This document shows, one piece after another, positions 52,155-61,419 of a stretch of 64,000 nt of DNA. The DNA is from Gemmatimonadota bacterium (lineage in GTDB: Bacteria; Gemmatimonadota; Gemmatimonadetes; Longimicrobiales; Gaopeijiaceae). The notes under the pieces were generated by a model, which was given only the letters and a program-made list of their open reading frames with translations, searched no databases and was not told where the DNA came from. The DNA is taken from positions 26,028 through 90,027 of the forward strand of contig JADFSR010000016.1 of NCBI GenBank assembly GCA_022560615.1, in the 5' to 3' direction. Each line of letters opens with the position of its first letter. The stretch's first letter is position 1. The position numbers were made by a program, and so were the translations under genes.

Positions 52155-53540
52155 GTGCCGATACAACTTCCGCAGGATCTCATGGTGAGCGTGTCAGGCG
52201 TGCGCGGACGAGTCGGGGCGACGCTCACCCCGGAGTTGATGGCCGGTCTCGCTGCCGCTTTCGGGGCGTTCGTGCGGCGGGAGGGCGGGGACGGTCCGGT
52301 GTACGTGGGCAGGGACTCGCGCACCTCGGGGCCGATGTTCACGCGGGCCGTTGTCGCGGGGCTGCAGTCGGTGGGTGTACCGGTGATCGACCTGGGCGTG
52401 GTCCCGACGCCGACGTTGCTGTTTACCGTCGGGAGAAGCGGCGCGATCGGCGGTATCGGCGTTACGGCGAGTCACAACCCGGCTGAGTGGAACGCGCTAA
52501 AGCTGGTGTCCGGAGAGGGTGTCTTCCTCGACGCGGATCTTTCGGCGCGGTTCCGCACCTCGCTCAGCGAGGAGGATCCGGAGAGGGTCGCATGGGACGC
52601 GATTCCCTCCGTGACCGAAGATCCGGGAGCCTGGCCCCGGCATCTCGAGGCGATCTTGGCGCTGCCACACATCGACGTGCCGGTGTTGCGCGCGCGCCAC
52701 ATCAAGGTCGCGATCGACTGCGTGCACGGCGCGGGTGGCCCCGTCTTGATCGACCTGCTGGAGGCGCTGGGCTGTTCGGTCGAGGGCATCGGCATGAAGC
52801 CGGATGGGCTCTTTCCCCGGGACCCCGAGCCGACCGCCGCGAACCTCGGCGATCTGGGGGCGCTGGTACGCGACTCGGGCGCCGATATCGGGCTCGCGGT
52901 CGACCCGGACGTGGACCGCCTGGCGTTGGTGGACGAGACCGGAGCGCCGATGGGCGAGGACCTCACGTTGGCGCTCGCAGCCGCCGTGGTGCTCGGACGA
53001 ACACCCGGACCGGTCGTAACCAACCTGTCGACCAGTCAGGTCGTGGAGGATGTGGCCCGCGCGCACAACGTCTCCGTGGCACGAGCACCAGTTGGAGAAG
53101 TGAACGTGGTACGCCGCATGCAGGCCGAGAACGCCGTCGTCGGAGGCGAGGGGAATGGCGGAGTGATCCTGCCTGCGCTGCACCACACTCGCGACGCGCC
53201 CCTCGCTGTGGCGCTCATCTTGCAACACATTGTGGATGAAGCGGTTAGTGCCTCGGCAGCTGCGGCGCGCTGGCCGACGTATACGATCGTGAAAGTGAAG
53301 GTCTCCTTCCCACGAGAGGCTCTCGAGCTGGCGTTTGCCGCGCTGGAGCAGGATCTCGGTGCGGAGGCAGTCGATCGGACGGACGGTATACGCCTCGCAT
53401 GGCCGGCGAGGGGTGCCTGGTTGCACGTGAGGCCGTCGGGCACCGAGCCGGTTGTGCGCTTGATTGCCGAGGCGCGTGAAGAGGAAGGAGCGCACGCCTT
53501 GATCGACAGGGCGGCGAAGCTGTTGGACGGAGTAGGCTGA
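52155..53540 (+). CDS. glmM: Phosphoglucosamine/phosphohexose mutase
   Basis: A 461-aa alpha-phosphohexomutase, start GTG 52155 (AAAGG upstream). Domain 1 SVSGVRGRVGATLTPELMAG and VYVGRDSRTSG; active-site phosphoserine loop GVTASHNPAEWNALKLVSG; metal loop VDPDVDRLALVDETG; sugar loop GGEGNGGVILP; phosphate loop RPSGTEPVVRLIAEA. The SHNPAEWNAL form is the one I associate with archaeal-type enzymes. Position 37 bp before glmS supports GlcN-6-P to GlcN-1-P conversion for peptidoglycan. Confidence 0.88.
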   Translation: MPIQLPQDLMVSVSGVRGRVGATLTPELMAGLAAAFGAFVRREGGDGPVYVGRDSRTSGPMFTRAVVAGLQSVGVPVIDLGVVPTPTLLFTVGRSGAIGGIGVTASHNPAEWNALKLVSGEGVFLDADLSARFRTSLSEEDPERVAWDAIPSVTEDPGAWPRHLEAILALPHIDVPVLRARHIKVAIDCVHGAGGPVLIDLLEALGCSVEGIGMKPDGLFPRDPEPTAANLGDLGALVRDSGADIGLAVDPDVDRLALVDETGAPMGEDLTLALAAAVVLGRTPGPVVTNLSTSQVVEDVARAHNVSVARAPVGEVNVVRRMQAENAVVGGEGNGGVILPALHHTRDAPLAVALILQHIVDEAVSASAAAARWPTYTIVKVKVSFPREALELAFAALEQDLGAEAVDRTDGIRLAWPARGAWLHVRPSGTEPVVRLIAEAREEEGAHALIDRAAKLLDGVG

Positions 53541-53577
53541 GGGCGATCCATGGGATCATCGACAGGGGAGTGACGGC

Positions 53578-55413
53578 ATGTGCGGAATTGTCGGGTACGT
53601 AGGCCCCAAGGAGGCTGCCCCGATCCTGCTTCAGGGTCTCAAGCGACTCGAATACCGCGGATACGACTCGGCCGGGGTCGCGCTCCTGAATGGAGGCGGG
53701 GTCCAGGTCGTGAAGCGTTCAGGCAAGCTGTCTGTGCTCATGGAGGCCGTCGACGAGGCGTCTGTGCGCGGGACCTGCGGCATCGCTCACACGCGCTGGG
53801 CCACGCACGGGGCTCCCAACCAGTGCAACGCCCACCCGCACACCTCTTCGGATGGCAAGATCGCCCTGGTTCATAACGGGATCATCGAGAACGCGCAGAG
53901 CATTCGGGCACAGCTCCTGGAGGCGGGCTACTCCTTCGTATCAGATACTGACACCGAAGTAGTCGTCCATCTGATCGATCATCTTTGGGCCGACGGCATT
54001 CCCATGGAGGATGCTGTTGCTGCCGCGCTTCGCGCGATCGACGGGGCCTACGGCATCGCCGTCGTATCGAGCAGGGACCCGAACAAGATCGTCGTGGCTC
54101 GCAATGGCTCGCCATTGCTGATCGGTGTGGGGAAAAACGGTGAAATGCTCGCGGGCTCCGACGCGTCTGCGGTGATTGCGTTGACCCGCGAAGTCGTCTA
54201 CCTGGATGACGGCGACTACGCCGTGCTCGATCTCGAGGGGTATCGCACCTACAAGCTCGAAGGGACGGAGGTGAGCCGGTCGGTGCACGAGGTTACGTGG
54301 GACGTCGAAGCGATCGAGAAGGGCGGTTACGAGCACTTCATGCTCAAGGAGATCTTCGAGCAGCCGTCCTCCCTGAAAGAGGTCATGCGCGGCCGTCTTC
54401 TGGAGGAAGAGGGTGACGTAAGACTCGGCGGCATCGAGGACCACCAATTCGACCTCGGTCGCATTCGGCGTATCGTGACCACCGCTTGCGGCACCAGTTG
54501 GCACGCGGGCCTCGTGGGCGAGTACATGCTCGAGGAACACGCGCGCATTCCGGTCGACGTGGAGTACGCCTCGGAGTTCCGATACCGGAATCCGGTTCTA
54601 GAGGAGGGAACGCTCGCGCTCGCCATCAGCCAGTCCGGGGAAACCGCGGATACACTGGCAGCGCTGAGCGAGGCGAAGCAGCGCGGGCTCTCGACGATGG
54701 GGATCGTCAACACCGTTGGCTCGACGATCGCGCGATACACCGACTTCGGCATCTATCTGCACGCGGGTCCTGAGATCGGTGTGGCATCGACCAAGGCGTT
54801 TACCAGCCAGATAGTCGCTCTCGCGATGTTCACGCTCTACCTAGGGCGCCGCCGCCACCTGTCTGTAGTGCAGGGGCGGGAGTTCGTAAGCGCGCTGCGG
54901 ATGTTGCCCGAACAGGTGGAGCAGGTGCTCGAGCTGAACGACGAGATCAAGGCCTTGGCCGAAGCGTATGGCGACGCCCGCAACTTCCTCTATCTCGGAC
55001 GCGGCTATCAGTTCCCGGTAGCGCTCGAGGGTGCGCTCAAGCTCAAGGAAGTGAGCTACATCCACGCGGAGGGTTATCCCGCGGCCGAGATGAAGCACGG
55101 GCCGATCGCGCTCATTGACGAGGACATGCCGGTAGTGGTGCTCGCGCCCCGGGACCCCGTGTACCAGAAGGTGGTCTCCAACATCGCAGAAGTGAAAGCG
55201 CGCCGCGGACGCCTCATCGCGGTGGTGAGCGACGACGCCCCCGAGCTACGGGGCAAGGTCGATCACGTCATCCGGGTACCGCAGACGATCCCCGCGCTTC
55301 TTCCAGTGCTCACGACTATCCCGCTTCAGTTGCTCGCCTATCACACAGCGATCCTACGCGGCGCGGACGTCGATCAACCGAGGAACCTCGCCAAGTCCGT
55401 CACGGTCGAGTGA
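53578..55413 (+). CDS. glmS: Glutamine-fructose-6-phosphate aminotransferase (isomerising)
   Basis: Makes glucosamine-6-phosphate, the entry to cell-wall amino sugars. It has 611 aa. N-terminal glutaminase with Cys at position 2 (MCGIVGYVGPKEAAP), GIAHTRWATHGAPNQCNAHP, then two SIS domains (TACGTSWHAGLVGEYML, LALAISQSGETADTLAAL, EIGVASTKAFTSQ, YIHAEGYPAAEMKHGPIAL) and the C-terminal DQPRNLAKSVTVE. Complete. Only 37 bp separate it from glmM, so no glmS ribozyme fits there. Confidence 0.97.
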   Translation: MCGIVGYVGPKEAAPILLQGLKRLEYRGYDSAGVALLNGGGVQVVKRSGKLSVLMEAVDEASVRGTCGIAHTRWATHGAPNQCNAHPHTSSDGKIALVHNGIIENAQSIRAQLLEAGYSFVSDTDTEVVVHLIDHLWADGIPMEDAVAAALRAIDGAYGIAVVSSRDPNKIVVARNGSPLLIGVGKNGEMLAGSDASAVIALTREVVYLDDGDYAVLDLEGYRTYKLEGTEVSRSVHEVTWDVEAIEKGGYEHFMLKEIFEQPSSLKEVMRGRLLEEEGDVRLGGIEDHQFDLGRIRRIVTTACGTSWHAGLVGEYMLEEHARIPVDVEYASEFRYRNPVLEEGTLALAISQSGETADTLAALSEAKQRGLSTMGIVNTVGSTIARYTDFGIYLHAGPEIGVASTKAFTSQIVALAMFTLYLGRRRHLSVVQGREFVSALRMLPEQVEQVLELNDEIKALAEAYGDARNFLYLGRGYQFPVALEGALKLKEVSYIHAEGYPAAEMKHGPIALIDEDMPVVVLAPRDPVYQKVVSNIAEVKARRGRLIAVVSDDAPELRGKVDHVIRVPQTIPALLPVLTTIPLQLLAYHTAILRGADVDQPRNLAKSVTVE

Positions 55414-55853
55414 GGGTAGTCCTCCAGAGGGTTGCTCACGCGGAGGTTCGCATCGACGGGCGCACGGTCGGCGAGATCGAGAGGGGACACCTCCTGCTCG
55501 TGGCTTTTCGACCCGGGGATGGCGTGAATCAACTCGAGTGGATGGCGGACAAGATCGTCGGGCTACGCGTCTTCCCGGACGACGAGGGCAAGATGAATCG
55601 GTCGCTGATGGACGTTTCGGGCGACTTGCTGGTCGTCAGCCAGTTCACGTTGTACGGCGATGTACGAAAGGGACGCCGTCCGAGCTTCGTCGGTGCGGCG
55701 TCGCCCGAGATCGCCGTCCCACTCTATGAGCAGTTCGTCGCGTGCCTGCGAGGACGCATCGGCGGGCGAGTAGAGACCGGTGAGTTCGGCGCGACGATGG
55801 ACGTCGAGCTCGTGAACGAGGGGCCGGTGACGCTTATTCTCGAGCGCGAATGA
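55410..55853 (+). CDS. dtd: D-aminoacyl-tRNA deacylase
   Basis: A 147-aa enzyme that removes D-amino acids from tRNA; GTG start with GTGA overlap to glmS. MRVVLQRVAHAEVRIDGRTV, the conserved SGDLLVVSQFTLYGDVRKG (SQFTL) and C-terminal VELVNEGPVTLILE (N-GPVT motif) identify Dtd. Normal length. Confidence 0.96.
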   Translation: MRVVLQRVAHAEVRIDGRTVGEIERGHLLLVAFRPGDGVNQLEWMADKIVGLRVFPDDEGKMNRSLMDVSGDLLVVSQFTLYGDVRKGRRPSFVGAASPEIAVPLYEQFVACLRGRIGGRVETGEFGATMDVELVNEGPVTLILERE

Positions 55854-56446
55854 CTCCACGTCTCATCCTGGCGTCGCTTTCTCCCCGACGCAGCGATGTG
55901 CTCACCCAGCTGGGCCTGGATCATCTCGTGATACCGGCTGACGTCGATGAGTCGTATCTGGACGGCGAGACTCCCGCCGAGCACGTCGAGCGGCTAGCGC
56001 GCGAAAAGGCGACCGTCATATCCGCTCGTGAACCGGGCGCGTTGGTCATTGGTGGCGATACCCTCGTAGTGGATGGAGTGCGCGTTCTCGGGAAGCCTGA
56101 GGACGACGGCGCAGCGGTCGAGATGCTCGTCTCCCTGGCCGGTCGCGGCCATGTGGTTCTGAGTGGAATCGCGCTCGCGGGGCGCCACGGCCTCGCCAGT
56201 AGCGTCGCCGAGACAGCAGTGAGATTTCGCGCGTTTTCCGAAGATACCGCCCGCGCGTACGTGGCGACGGGGGAGCCGCTCGACAAGGCGGGCGCCTATG
56301 GAATTCAGGGCATGGGAGCCGCGTTGGTCGAGGCCATCGACGGGGACTACTATTCGGTCATGGGGTTCCCTATGGACGCCTTCGCGAATGTGCTTCTCCA
56401 GGCGGGATGGCGATATGATTTCGGGGGCCTCACTCCTGCTTCCTAA
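55850..56446 (+). CDS. maf: Maf-like nucleoside triphosphate pyrophosphatase
   Basis: A 198-aa house-cleaning NTP pyrophosphatase; ATG overlaps the dtd stop (ATGA). LILASLSPRRSDVLTQLGL, DVDESYLDGETPAEHVERLA, VIGGDTLVVDGVRVLGKPED, VRFRAFSEDTARAYVATGEP, DKAGAYGIQGMGAALVEAID, YYSVMGFPMDAFANVL. These match Maf/YceF. Substrate (dTTP/UTP or m7GTP) not determinable by eye. Confidence 0.94.
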   Translation: MTPRLILASLSPRRSDVLTQLGLDHLVIPADVDESYLDGETPAEHVERLAREKATVISAREPGALVIGGDTLVVDGVRVLGKPEDDGAAVEMLVSLAGRGHVVLSGIALAGRHGLASSVAETAVRFRAFSEDTARAYVATGEPLDKAGAYGIQGMGAALVEAIDGDYYSVMGFPMDAFANVLLQAGWRYDFGGLTPAS

Positions 56447-56484
56447 ACACGTGCCGCAGCGCGGCGCGTCGAGCCGAGAGAGCG

Positions 56485-57981
56485 ATGAGCGTTCCATCCG
56501 TTCTGGCCATCGACCAGGGCACCACCGGTACGACCTGCCTCGTCATCGGACAGAACGGGGCGGTGCTCGGCCGGTCGTACTCCGAGTTCACCCAGTATTT
56601 CCCGCAGCCCGGGTGGGTCGAGCACGACGCCATGGAAATCTGGGATGTGACGTGCAGGGTTGCCCGAGAAGCGCTGGACGCGGCATCGGGCGCCGACGTG
56701 GGCGCGATCGGCATCGCCAACCAACGCGAGACCTTCGTGCTTTGGGATCGGGAGACACTCGAACCGGCCCACCGTGCCATCGTTTGGCAGGACCGCCGCA
56801 CCACCGACATGTGCAAGGAGCTGAAAGCAGCCGGCCACGAAGCCGAGGTCCGGGCCAGAACCGGACTCGTGCTCGATCCGTACTTCTCGGGCACCAAGAT
56901 CGCTTGGCTCCTCGGTCAAGATCCCGAGCTTCGCGCCCGGGCAGAGGCCGGGGAGCTCGCCGTCGGGACTATCGACTGCTGGCTCATCGCGCGTCTCACG
57001 AACGGTGCCGTCCACGCCACGGACCCCACCAATGCCTCGCGCACGTTGCTGTACCACCTGACCGACACGGCGTGGGATCCTTCGTTGCTCGATCTACTCG
57101 GCGTGCCGCCATCCCTGCTTCCTGATGTGCGTCCTAGCGCTGGTGACTTCGGGACGTCCGTCGGGGAGCATCTCGGGATCGAGGTACCGATCGCGGGAGT
57201 CGCCGGGGACCAGCAGGCTGCGCTCTTCGGGCAGGGTTGTTGGCACGCCGGCCTCGCGAAGAACACCTACGGAACCGGCTCTTTCCTGCTGCTCAACACC
57301 GGCGCAGAAGCCGTCCCGTCCACGCGGGGTCTGCTCACGACAGCGGCGTGCGACGCTGAAGGCGGCCTCGCTTATGCGTTGGAGGGGTCGGTGTTCATCG
57401 CCGGTGCGGCGGTGCAGTGGCTGCGAGACGGGTTGGGCCTGCTCGACGCCGCGCCCGATTCTGAAGCGATGGCCCGGGCGCTGGAGAACAATGGCGGCGT
57501 CTATTTCGTTCCTGCATTCGTGGGTCTCGGCGCACCGCACTGGGAGCCCGAAGCGCGCGGAATGCTCGTCGGGCTGACGCGTGGCACGACGAAGGAGCAC
57601 TTAGTCCGGGCGGCGCTCGAGGCGATGGCGTACGGAACCGCGGAGGTACTGGCTGCCATGGAAGCCGACTCAGGGGTAGAGACGACGGAGCTGCGCGTGG
57701 ATGGCGGTGCGGCGCTGAACGACTGGCTCATGCAATTGCAAGCCGACGTGCTCGACATCCCCGTGCGTCGGCCGGCTCTGGTCGAGACAACGGCTCTCGG
57801 CGCCGCGGGTCTGGCAGGCATTGCGACTGGAGTCTGGCAGAGCGCAGCCGACTTCCTGGGGGTGCAGGAAGAAGGCGCGAGCCGCTATGAGCCGCGCATG
57901 GGGGAAGAAGAGCGAAGCCAGCTGACCGGGGAATGGGATCGGGCGGTTCGCGCAGCGGTCCGGTGGGCGCAGGACGGGTGA
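56485..57981 (+). CDS. glpK: Glycerol kinase
   Basis: A 498-aa FGGY kinase. Motifs: LAIDQGTTGTTCLVIGQNG, FTQYFPQPGWVEHDAMEIWD, GIANQRETFVLWDRET, GTKIAWLLGQDPELRARA, GTIDCWLIARLTNGAVHATD, GDQQAALFGQGCWHAGLAKN, TYGTGSFLLLNTG and RVDGGAALNDWLMQLQADVL. Phosphorylates glycerol in the cytosol. No glpF or glpD is near; it sits in a run with maf and the LOG-like gene. Confidence 0.95.
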   Translation: MSVPSVLAIDQGTTGTTCLVIGQNGAVLGRSYSEFTQYFPQPGWVEHDAMEIWDVTCRVAREALDAASGADVGAIGIANQRETFVLWDRETLEPAHRAIVWQDRRTTDMCKELKAAGHEAEVRARTGLVLDPYFSGTKIAWLLGQDPELRARAEAGELAVGTIDCWLIARLTNGAVHATDPTNASRTLLYHLTDTAWDPSLLDLLGVPPSLLPDVRPSAGDFGTSVGEHLGIEVPIAGVAGDQQAALFGQGCWHAGLAKNTYGTGSFLLLNTGAEAVPSTRGLLTTAACDAEGGLAYALEGSVFIAGAAVQWLRDGLGLLDAAPDSEAMARALENNGGVYFVPAFVGLGAPHWEPEARGMLVGLTRGTTKEHLVRAALEAMAYGTAEVLAAMEADSGVETTELRVDGGAALNDWLMQLQADVLDIPVRRPALVETTALGAAGLAGIATGVWQSAADFLGVQEEGASRYEPRMGEEERSQLTGEWDRAVRAAVRWAQDG

Positions 57982-58475
57982 CACCGGAGGCCCGAGTGGA
58001 CCGTCCGCTTCGCGTCGCTGTGATCGGTGCGGCCCGAGCGAGCGAATCGGAATACTCGGACGCACAGGCGCTGGGCCATGCTTTGGCGAAGGGTGGAGCT
58101 GTCGTCGTGTGCGGAGGGTACGGCGGCGTGATGGAAGCCGCGGCACGGGGAGCTGCAGAGGCGGGAGGCCTGACGGTGGGGATTCTACGCGGCTCACGAG
58201 GGGAGGACGCCAACCCGTGGATCCAGCTTCCGCTCCCGACCGGTCTCGGCGAGGCTCGCAACGTGCTCGTCGTAGCCGGAGCGGAGGTGGCTGTCGCGGT
58301 CGGGGGCTCATGGGGTACGCTTTCCGAGATCGCGCTCGCTAGGAAGATGGGCCTCGACGTGGGCACGCTGGGCCTTCCGCCCGCGGACGGTCTCGATCTC
58401 CCGGCGTTGGAGGACCCCGGTACGGCAGCCCGATGGGCGTTGGAGCGAGCCGCCGCGTTTCGAGACGCCGGATGA
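57978..58475 (+). CDS. LOG/TIGR00725-type Rossmann protein
   Basis: A 165-aa protein from GTG 57978 (GTGA overlap with glpK). LRVAVIGAARASESEYSDAQ, VVVCGGYGGVMEAAARGAAE, a GGYGGVMEA variant of the PGGxGTxxE motif family, then VAVAVGGSWGTLSEIALARK (GSWGTLSE). This matches the TIGR00725 branch of LOG-like proteins. Cytokinin-riboside hydrolase activity is known for some LOG proteins but not shown for this branch. Confidence 0.85.
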   Translation: MTPEARVDRPLRVAVIGAARASESEYSDAQALGHALAKGGAVVVCGGYGGVMEAAARGAAEAGGLTVGILRGSRGEDANPWIQLPLPTGLGEARNVLVVAGAEVAVAVGGSWGTLSEIALARKMGLDVGTLGLPPADGLDLPALEDPGTAARWALERAAAFRDAG

Positions 58476-58724
58476 GCTGTCATTGGGGAGTCGCGGGGCT
58501 TCTGGCGTGAGCTGGCGCTCGCTCAGTGCGCAGGAACCCTCCAAAAGATCTCCGCTCGGAGCCGGGTCGTGTTCTCGTTTGTGGCAGAGGGCCTCACGGA
58601 AGGGAGAAGCGACCCTCCAACTCTCGTCGGTGGTTGTCCGTAGGGGATTTCCCGGACTGGTCGGCACGCTCTTCATTCGGCTAGATTCCATGCGGATTCG
58701 AAGGATCCTGGCAAGGATGACGAT

Positions 58725-59147
58725 ATGAACAAGAATGGCCGTTTCATGGTGGGTCTCGTCGGCGTCGCCGCAGTGGTGACCTATCTGATATGGACAGGCG
58801 TGAGCGAGACGATGGTCTATTACCTCACGCCGGTCGAGCTCATGGCGCGCGTCGAGGCGGATCCGACGTTCCACGACGTGGGTCTCAAGGTCAGCGGGCT
58901 GGTGGTCAAGGGTACCTACGCGCGCGTGCGGGGCGAGCTATTGCACACCTTCCAGGTCAAAGACCCGGTGGACGAGTCGGTGACGTTTCCGGTCGAGTAC
59001 CGTGACGCGCTGCCTGGCACCTTCACCGATGAGGTCGAAGTCGTGCTCGAGGGCCGCCTCCGAGCGGATGGTGTTTTCGAAGCAACGACGCTCTTGACGA
59101 AGTGCGGGAGCCGCTATGAAGCGGCGCCGGAGGATCTAGCCGGGTGA
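58725..59147 (+). CDS. ccmE: Cytochrome c maturation haem chaperone CcmE, CxxxY type
   Basis: A 140-aa protein: N-terminal anchor (GRFMVGLVGVAAVVTYLIW) and a small beta-barrel domain (DVGLKVSGLVVKGTYARVRG, VTFPVEYRDALPGTFTDEVE, VVLEGRLRADGVFEATTLLT). The haem-attachment position is Cys127 in LLTKCGSRYEAAPED, i.e. CxxxY, where most CcmE proteins have HxxxY. Such Cys variants (CcmE star) are known from a subset of deltaproteobacteria and archaea. It receives haem in the periplasm and delivers it to CcmF. Heads the ccm run. Confidence 0.92.
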   Translation: MNKNGRFMVGLVGVAAVVTYLIWTGVSETMVYYLTPVELMARVEADPTFHDVGLKVSGLVVKGTYARVRGELLHTFQVKDPVDESVTFPVEYRDALPGTFTDEVEVVLEGRLRADGVFEATTLLTKCGSRYEAAPEDLAG

Positions 59148-61204
59148 CCATCCTCGGCGAGTTCGCCCTCTGGATCGCGCTCCCCGTCGCGGTCTGGGGG
59201 ATGGCGCTCGGCTTCATGGGAGGACGCACCCAGCGCGGGGACCTCGTTCTGAGCGCCGAACGAGGTATCTACGCGGTCTTCTTTCTGCTCATCTTGGCCT
59301 CGCTGGGTGTCGGCGCCGCGTTTCTGGGCGACAAGTTCGAGTACTGGTACGTCTATGCCTACTCGAACCGCGAGCTCGAGATCTTCTACAAGATCACGGG
59401 TCTCTGGGCCGGCCAGCGTGGCTCGTTGCTCTTCTGGGCGCTGATACTCGCTTTTTTCTCGAGCGTCTGTGTGTTCCAGAACCGCGATAAGAACCGCGAG
59501 TTCATGCCCTACGTCGCTGGCGTGTTGCAGGGCGTTCTGCTGTTCTTCATCGTCGTTCTGCTGTTCGCGGACGTGAACCCGTTCGAGCGGCTCGCGTTCA
59601 CGCCTGCGAACGGTCGGGGGCTGAACCCGCAGCTTCAGAACTACTGGATGACGATCCACCCACCCACGCTCTATCTGGGCTTCACCTCCTTCACGATCCC
59701 GTTTGCGTTCGCGGTGGCCGCGCTGCTGAACGGGCGGCTCGACGCACGGTGGATCCAGCTGACGCGGCGTTGGATCCTGACCTCGTGGCTCTTCCTTTCT
59801 ATCGGCATCATCTTCGGGATGCGCTGGGCGTACGAGGAGTTGGGCTGGGGCGGATATTGGTTTTGGGACCCCGTCGAGAATGCCTCACTGCTGCCTTGGC
59901 TGACCGCGACGGCGTTCCTGCATTCGATCCAGATCCAGGAAAGCCGCGGCATGTTGAGGGTGTGGAACATGTCGCTTGTGCTACTGACGTTCCTGCTCAC
60001 GATCTTCGCGACGTTCCTCACCCGCTCGGGGCTCATCGAGTCGGTGCACTCGTTCGCTGAGGAGCTGAAGATCGCCTACATCTTCCTCGGCTTCATGGGG
60101 TCGCTCTTGGCCGGCTGTATCGTCCTGATCGTGTACCGCTTGCCCAAGCTGCAGAGCGAGAACCGGATCGAGTCGTTCCTATCGCGCGAGTCGGCGTTCC
60201 TCTTCAACAATCTCATGCTGTTGGGCTTCGCCTTCGCGGTGTTTTGGGGAACGATCTTCCCGCTCGTCGCCGAGGGTGTCACGGGTGAGAAGATCAGCGT
60301 CGGGCCGCCCTTCTTCGAGAAGGTGAACTTCCCGATAGGGCTCGTTTTGCTCGCGCTGGCGGGGATCGGTCCCGTGATCGCGTGGCGACGAGCCACGAAG
60401 CGGAATCTCAAGAAGAACTTCACGATCCCGATAGGGGTTTTGCTCGTGGTCGGGACCGGGCTGTGGGTGACAGGTGCCCGACACCCCCTGGCGCTAGTGA
60501 CCTGGAGCATTTGCGCCTTCGTGCTATCGGTCATCGCGATCGAGTTCTGGAAGGGCACGCGCGCCCGTGCGCGCATCGAGGGCGAGGGATACGCGCTCGC
60601 GTTCGTGCACCTGGTGGCGCGCAATCGTCGGCGCTGGGGTGGATACATCGTGCACGTGGCCATGGTGATGATCTACTTCGCGTTCGCCGGTGCGGCGTAC
60701 AACGTCGACGAGCGCTTCCACATGCTGCCGGGAGACGTGGTAGAGGTCACGTCTCCGTTCGGGCACACTTACGCCTTGACGTACGAAGGTCTCTCGGTGT
60801 CGCTCGGCAAGGGTCAGCGAAATCTGCTCTGGCAGGCGATCGCGACGATTTCCGTGCAGCAGGACGGCAAGCAGAAGCCGTTCCTGACGACCGAGAAACG
60901 GATGTACGTGACCAGCGAGCTGCCGATGACCGAGGTCGGAATCCGCTCTTCCGTGCGCGAGGATCTGTACTTGATCCTGTCGGCATTGGACGATATGGAG
61001 GGGGCGGTGAGGGCCGACCCGAACGCTCAGGGCATCGACCTGCAAGTCCTCATCAAGCCGTTCGTTGGCTGGATCTGGTACGGGGGCATGATGCTGGCAA
61101 TCGGCACGTTCGTCGCGCTCTGGCCCAGCGTCGACCGCCGGCGGGTCGCGCTCGAGGGAAGGACCGAGACCGCTCCTCAGCCGGCAATGGCAGCGGCTGA
61201 CTAG
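59144..61204 (+). CDS. ccmF: Cytochrome c haem lyase subunit CcmF
   Basis: A 686-aa polytopic inner-membrane protein; GTG start overlaps ccmE. It has the WWD motif region GWGGYWFWDPVENASLLPWL, upstream YKITGLWAGQRGSLLFWALI, and many TMs (AFFSSVCVF, LQGVLLFFIVVLLFADVNP, IYRLPKL-type loops) plus a periplasmic C-terminal domain (HMLPGDVVEVTSPFGHTYAL). It attaches haem to apocytochrome. The stop TAG coincides with the left TA of the inserted MITE-like element. Confidence 0.94.
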   Translation: MTILGEFALWIALPVAVWGMALGFMGGRTQRGDLVLSAERGIYAVFFLLILASLGVGAAFLGDKFEYWYVYAYSNRELEIFYKITGLWAGQRGSLLFWALILAFFSSVCVFQNRDKNREFMPYVAGVLQGVLLFFIVVLLFADVNPFERLAFTPANGRGLNPQLQNYWMTIHPPTLYLGFTSFTIPFAFAVAALLNGRLDARWIQLTRRWILTSWLFLSIGIIFGMRWAYEELGWGGYWFWDPVENASLLPWLTATAFLHSIQIQESRGMLRVWNMSLVLLTFLLTIFATFLTRSGLIESVHSFAEELKIAYIFLGFMGSLLAGCIVLIVYRLPKLQSENRIESFLSRESAFLFNNLMLLGFAFAVFWGTIFPLVAEGVTGEKISVGPPFFEKVNFPIGLVLLALAGIGPVIAWRRATKRNLKKNFTIPIGVLLVVGTGLWVTGARHPLALVTWSICAFVLSVIAIEFWKGTRARARIEGEGYALAFVHLVARNRRRWGGYIVHVAMVMIYFAFAGAAYNVDERFHMLPGDVVEVTSPFGHTYALTYEGLSVSLGKGQRNLLWQAIATISVQQDGKQKPFLTTEKRMYVTSELPMTEVGIRSSVREDLYLILSALDDMEGAVRADPNAQGIDLQVLIKPFVGWIWYGGMMLAIGTFVALWPSVDRRRVALEGRTETAPQPAMAAAD

Positions 61205-61410
61205 TGTCCCGTCCCAGAAGTTCGGCGCGCACCGAGAGTGCCGAGGTGCCGCGACCACTCGCCTATCGGCGAGCGGTGCCCCAAGGCGCGACGACGAGGA
61301 ATAGCAGGGCTATGGGGCACCCGCGCCGCAGGCGTGGGTCGAGGAGCAACGCAGCCAGGGCGGATACATCGGTGCCCGATTGCCGGCGAACTTCTGGGAC
61401 GGGACACTAG
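61201..61410. mobile_element. MITE-like element with perfect 24-bp inverted repeats
   Basis: Terminal inverted repeats at 61201-61224 and 61387-61410 match over 24 bp (start CTAGTGTCCCGTCC). Counting TA as the target duplication (61202-61203, 61408-61409), the element is 204 bp (61204-61407), GTGTCCC...GGGACAC at the ends. That layout suits a non-autonomous IS630/Tc1-mariner-type MITE. Inside are nested hairpins: CTCGCC/GGCGAG (61258-61263, 61268-61273) and GGTGCCCCA/TGGGGCACC (61275-61283, 61313-61321). No ORF of its own is convincing. It sits between ccmF and the next ccm gene. Confidence 0.85.
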
Positions 61411-61419
61411 CGCCCGCCG

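Noticed and set aside
53541..53577. glmS ribozyme upstream of glmS
   Set aside because: Only 37 bp separate glmM and glmS, too short for the ribozyme.
58476..58724. 81-residue open frame before ccmE
   Set aside because: No domain, no ribosome site and runs through the likely promoter of ccmE; treated as intergenic with nothing else recognised.
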